Shown here: positions 3,992 to 6,059 of the stretch, one piece after another
How positions within the stretch are numbered: position 1 is the stretch's first letter
Layout of the letters: each line of letters opens with the position of its first letter
Assembly: GCF_002407245.1 (NCBI RefSeq)
Contig: NZ_CP010688.1
Location: 1 to 6,059, forward strand
Length of the DNA: 6,059 nt
Source: Phaeobacter piscinae
GTDB taxonomy: Bacteria > Pseudomonadota > Alphaproteobacteria > Rhodobacterales > Rhodobacteraceae
Direction of reading: 5' to 3'
Notes under the pieces: model-generated
Database searches by the model: none
Told to the model about the DNA's origin: nothing
Seen by the model: the letters and a program-made list of their open reading frames with translations, nothing else
Translations under genes and position numbers: made by a program

Positions 3992-4844
3992 GCCTGATGG
4001 GGGTGGGGCGGGACGCTCTTTTGACTTCTCCCCCGCGTTTGATTTCCGTGGTTCGCACGACCTCAACGCCATCCATAGCAACTTTGAACGACACTTCGTT
4101 CAGCTCATCAGCGGCACCACCAAAGCATTTTTGCATGGCATTGAGGAACCCGACATCTTCGAGCTTCTGCACTGCTGGATTGGGGTTGTTCCTGGGACTC
4201 GGGATAGTGCCAGGGAAGAGATAGATGCAGGGCGGTGGCAGTTTATACGGGCCAAGCTCGATGATGCGTTCTGGTGCGCCGGTCAGCTTGGGGCAGGTGC
4301 GGGCAGCGGTTCCACAGAGCCAGTCCCATACAATCAGGCCATCAACCTTCTTTTCTTCGGCGATGATGTCAGCCGAAAAACGGGTGTGAATACCGGACCA
4401 AACATTGTGCCTGGGGTCGGCGCCTTTGTTCTGGCAAACGCTCCATACAACGAACTCATGGGCGTGTGGGGGGCGCGCCGAAATGTTCGTGTTGTTCCCG
4501 TCCAGGCATCCTTTCAGCTCGATTGCCGCGATCTTCTCGTTGTTCAGCACGACGGAGTAGTCGTGCCGATTGGCGTTTCCAGCCTCAACCCAATCCTTGA
4601 TAAAGCCATGATCCTGCATGTGGTTCAGGATGTGCTTCACGAAGGTTTTCTTTTGCCCCATGGAGGCTGAAATCTGCCCCCTGATCCGCTGGATGGAACC
4701 TTCAAAAATGCCGCTATCGTAGAAGTCTTTCTCGGGCAGGCCAAAGTCTGCCAGCTCGTGTGCGCGGGTTTTGAGGGTCTCGGAAAACTCTTCGATCCGC
4801 TTAGTAAGAAGGGGATCCTTCTTGCATGGAATTTCTTCGCTCAA
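3984..4844 (-). CDS. Type II restriction endonuclease, PD-(D/E)XK type
   Basis: This 286-residue protein probably cuts DNA unless the site is methylated by the enzyme encoded just upstream. Evidence is its place behind a cytosine-5 methyltransferase and a PD-(D/E)XK-like core: D95 in RHDYSVVL, then E109 and K111 in KIAAIELKGCLDG. Further conserved-looking blocks are HTRFSADIIAEEKKVDGLIV (153-172) and WDWLCGTAARTCPKL (173-187), which I associate with R-M partner proteins. The N-terminal 80 residues are helical and charged. No ATG is open in frame upstream; the start is TTG at 4844 with only a weak AAAGG upstream, 44 bp inside the methyltransferase gene. That arrangement would keep endonuclease levels low and behind methylation. 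Two stops, TGA TAA, end it. The recognition sequence cannot be told from the protein. Confidence 0.75.
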   Translation of the reverse strand: MSEEIPCKKDPLLTKRIEEFSETLKTRAHELADFGLPEKDFYDSGIFEGSIQRIRGQISASMGQKKTFVKHILNHMQDHGFIKDWVEAGNANRHDYSVVLNNEKIAAIELKGCLDGNNTNISARPPHAHEFVVWSVCQNKGADPRHNVWSGIHTRFSADIIAEEKKVDGLIVWDWLCGTAARTCPKLTGAPERIIELGPYKLPPPCIYLFPGTIPSPRNNPNPAVQKLEDVGFLNAMQKCFGGAADELNEVSFKVAMDGVEVVRTTEIKRGGEVKRASRPTPIRRS

Positions 4845-6009
4845 TTGCTTTCTGCCTTTGTTGTAATTTTGCCTGGGACATTACCGGTTCCAGGATGTGT
4901 TCGGCAATATGGCGCACAACCGGAACAGCAACGCCGTCCCCGGTAAGGTGATATGCCTCGTTGTATGTGGCCGGGAGCTCGTAGCTATCCGGCAGGCCCA
5001 TGAGGCGGGCGGTTTCCCTGGTTGAGATCAGGCGGGAGCGAATTTTCTCGCCCTCGACCACCAGGATCAACTGTCTTGAGGAGCCCCCGGCAGGGGTTCG
5101 TAAACAGCCCGCAATGTTGTCAAATCTGACTTCTGCCCGCTGGACCTTTATTCCGTGTTCATAGCGGGTGCGCTTATAGACACCCCCGACCATCCGGACG
5201 CCGGAGGCCTTGGCCGTTTCAACCTTGGCCAAATTGACCTCGCTCATCATGGAGAGAAGGGCGCGCGTTTCGGATTTGGTGTGCCATTTTACGCTGCCTG
5301 GTCGATCTTCAATGACATCAGCGAAGCGCAGTTCGCGTTTGGGAGGGGACGGCATTTCCCACCAAATCCAAGATTCCTGCAATTCGTCTGGCAGTAGATC
5401 GTAGGCTCGACGCAATGCCGTTGTATGCCAAGGTGCGGAAGGCCCTTCCGAGGCCCCAGCCAGGGTAATGTCATTGCGAATGGCGATCACAAACAGCCTG
5501 GGGCGGGACTGTGGGACGAAGAGAGACGCGTCTGCGACCAAGGCACCGTATCGGTAGCCCACCCCTTCCAGAGCTTCGCAGATCGCAACAAAGTCCGCTC
5601 CCTTGTGCGATGTCAGGGTTCCCACGACATTCTCCAAGGCGACAATCGCTGGAGCTCGGTTTTCGGCTTTCAAAGATTGGATTTGGGCAATGAAGGGCCA
5701 AAAGGTTCCAGAGCGATCGCCCCGGAGGCCAGCGCCACCGCCCGCGAGTGATAAGTCCTGACACGGAAACGAGCCCCAAACGAGATCAGGAGTTCCAGGC
5801 ATGTCATCGGGGCTGATGTTGCGGATATCATCCACGATCATTTCACCGTCGCCCCAGTTTTTTTGGTAGGTGGCGCCTTTCTTCCGGTCAAAGTCGTTAG
5901 CCAATGTGCATTTCCAGCCCAGGCCCAGGCCAGCTCGCGCCATGCCGCCACCGGCGAAGAATTCGTAAAAAATGTTCATGTCGCAATCTCCGTCAGGCGC
6001 ATTCATCAT
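4801..6009 (-). CDS. DNA (cytosine-5) methyltransferase of a type II R-M system
   Basis: This enzyme transfers a methyl group from S-adenosylmethionine to C5 of a cytosine and would protect the plasmid and host DNA from the adjacent endonuclease. Of 402 residues: motif I FFAGGGMARAGLG (17-29), motif IV with the catalytic Cys in GSFPCQDLSLAGG (79-91, C83), motif VI LENVVG (125-130), motif VIII PQSRPRLFVIAIR (167-179), a target-recognition region at about 185-310, motif IX TRETARLMGLPDSY (330-343) and motif X GDGVAVPVVRHIAEHIL (357-373). All key motifs are intact and the length is typical. ATG 6009 overlaps the stop of the HTH gene (ATGA) and has AGAGG upstream. A second good start, ATG 5979 with GGAGA 7 nt upstream, gives 392 residues starting MNIFYEFFAG, the usual N-terminus of relatives; either may be used. 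Confidence 0.93.
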   Translation of the reverse strand: MMNAPDGDCDMNIFYEFFAGGGMARAGLGLGWKCTLANDFDRKKGATYQKNWGDGEMIVDDIRNISPDDMPGTPDLVWGSFPCQDLSLAGGGAGLRGDRSGTFWPFIAQIQSLKAENRAPAIVALENVVGTLTSHKGADFVAICEALEGVGYRYGALVADASLFVPQSRPRLFVIAIRNDITLAGASEGPSAPWHTTALRRAYDLLPDELQESWIWWEMPSPPKRELRFADVIEDRPGSVKWHTKSETRALLSMMSEVNLAKVETAKASGVRMVGGVYKRTRYEHGIKVQRAEVRFDNIAGCLRTPAGGSSRQLILVVEGEKIRSRLISTRETARLMGLPDSYELPATYNEAYHLTGDGVAVPVVRHIAEHILEPVMSQAKLQQRQKAIERRNSMQEGSPSY

Positions 6010-6059
6010 CCAAACAGCCTCTTAAAAAATCCTTTGGCCTCTCGATCAGCCTTCGGCCT
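6006..6059 (-). CDS. C-terminal 17 residues of the same HTH/coiled-coil protein
   Basis: The last 18 codons at the right edge read RPKADREAKGFFKRLFG and stop (TGA, 6008-6006). They are in the same frame as the open frame leaving position 1. A basic tail ending in a Trp/Phe-rich LFG-type terminus is what I recall for members of this HTH plus coiled-coil family, so joining the two edges restores a normal C-terminus. The stop overlaps the first methyltransferase ATG (ATGA at 6009-6006), which implies translational coupling. If the window is not a closed circle, this is instead the tail of an unrelated upstream gene. Confidence 0.8.
   Translation of the reverse strand, partial: RPKADREAKGFFKRLFG

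Noticed and set aside
4131..4670. 179-codon plus-strand frame opposite the endonuclease
   Set aside because: Shadow of the minus-strand endonuclease gene; the minus frame has the D-ExK core and the gene context.

Overview
The window reads as a complete small circular plasmid of 6,059 bp, opened inside a gene. The minus-strand reading frame that runs off the left edge (348 down to 1) continues without a break or frame change at the right edge (6059 down to 6006, stop TGA). Together the two pieces give a 133-residue helix-turn-helix plus coiled-coil protein of a type common on plasmids of Pseudomonadota. The winged-helix replication-type proteins and a pBBR1-like MobV relaxase also point to a small mobilizable plasmid of a proteobacterial host. 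The genus cannot be told from the sequence.

Layout on the circle: two operons diverge from a control region at about 952-1590. This region holds inverted and direct repeats, a good minus-strand promoter (1021-1049) and is the best candidate for oriV. The minus-strand operon holds, in order, a winged-helix Rep-like protein (951-388), the HTH/coiled-coil protein (348-1 joined to 6059-6006), a DNA cytosine-5 methyltransferase (6009-4801, ATGA overlap with the preceding gene) and its probable partner restriction endonuclease (4844-3984, 44-bp overlap with the methyltransferase). The plus-strand arm holds a RepL-like winged-helix protein (1591-2112) and a small DUF7673-like protein (2109-2405, 4-bp overlap), then a strong intrinsic terminator (2434-2458). 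After that come a hairpin-rich stretch that is the likely oriT (2459-2552), the MobV relaxase (2553-3728) and a 57-residue Lys/Arg-rich protein coupled to it (3725-3898). The two arms converge on a palindromic junction (3902-3991) dominated by a hairpin with 19-bp arms.

How it may work together: the two Rep-like proteins share a winged-helix fold and probably act on the repeats between them for initiation and/or autorepression. MobV with its upstream hairpins gives mobilization by a helper conjugation system. The restriction-modification pair would stabilise the plasmid in daughter cells and defend the host. It is unusual that the R-M pair is coupled directly to a plasmid DNA-binding gene in the same operon as a Rep-like gene, so restriction-modification dosage may follow plasmid copy control. 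No partition, toxin-antitoxin, resistance, transposase, tRNA, rRNA or CRISPR feature was seen. Product names rest on motifs read by eye and on memory of family members, not on database searches.
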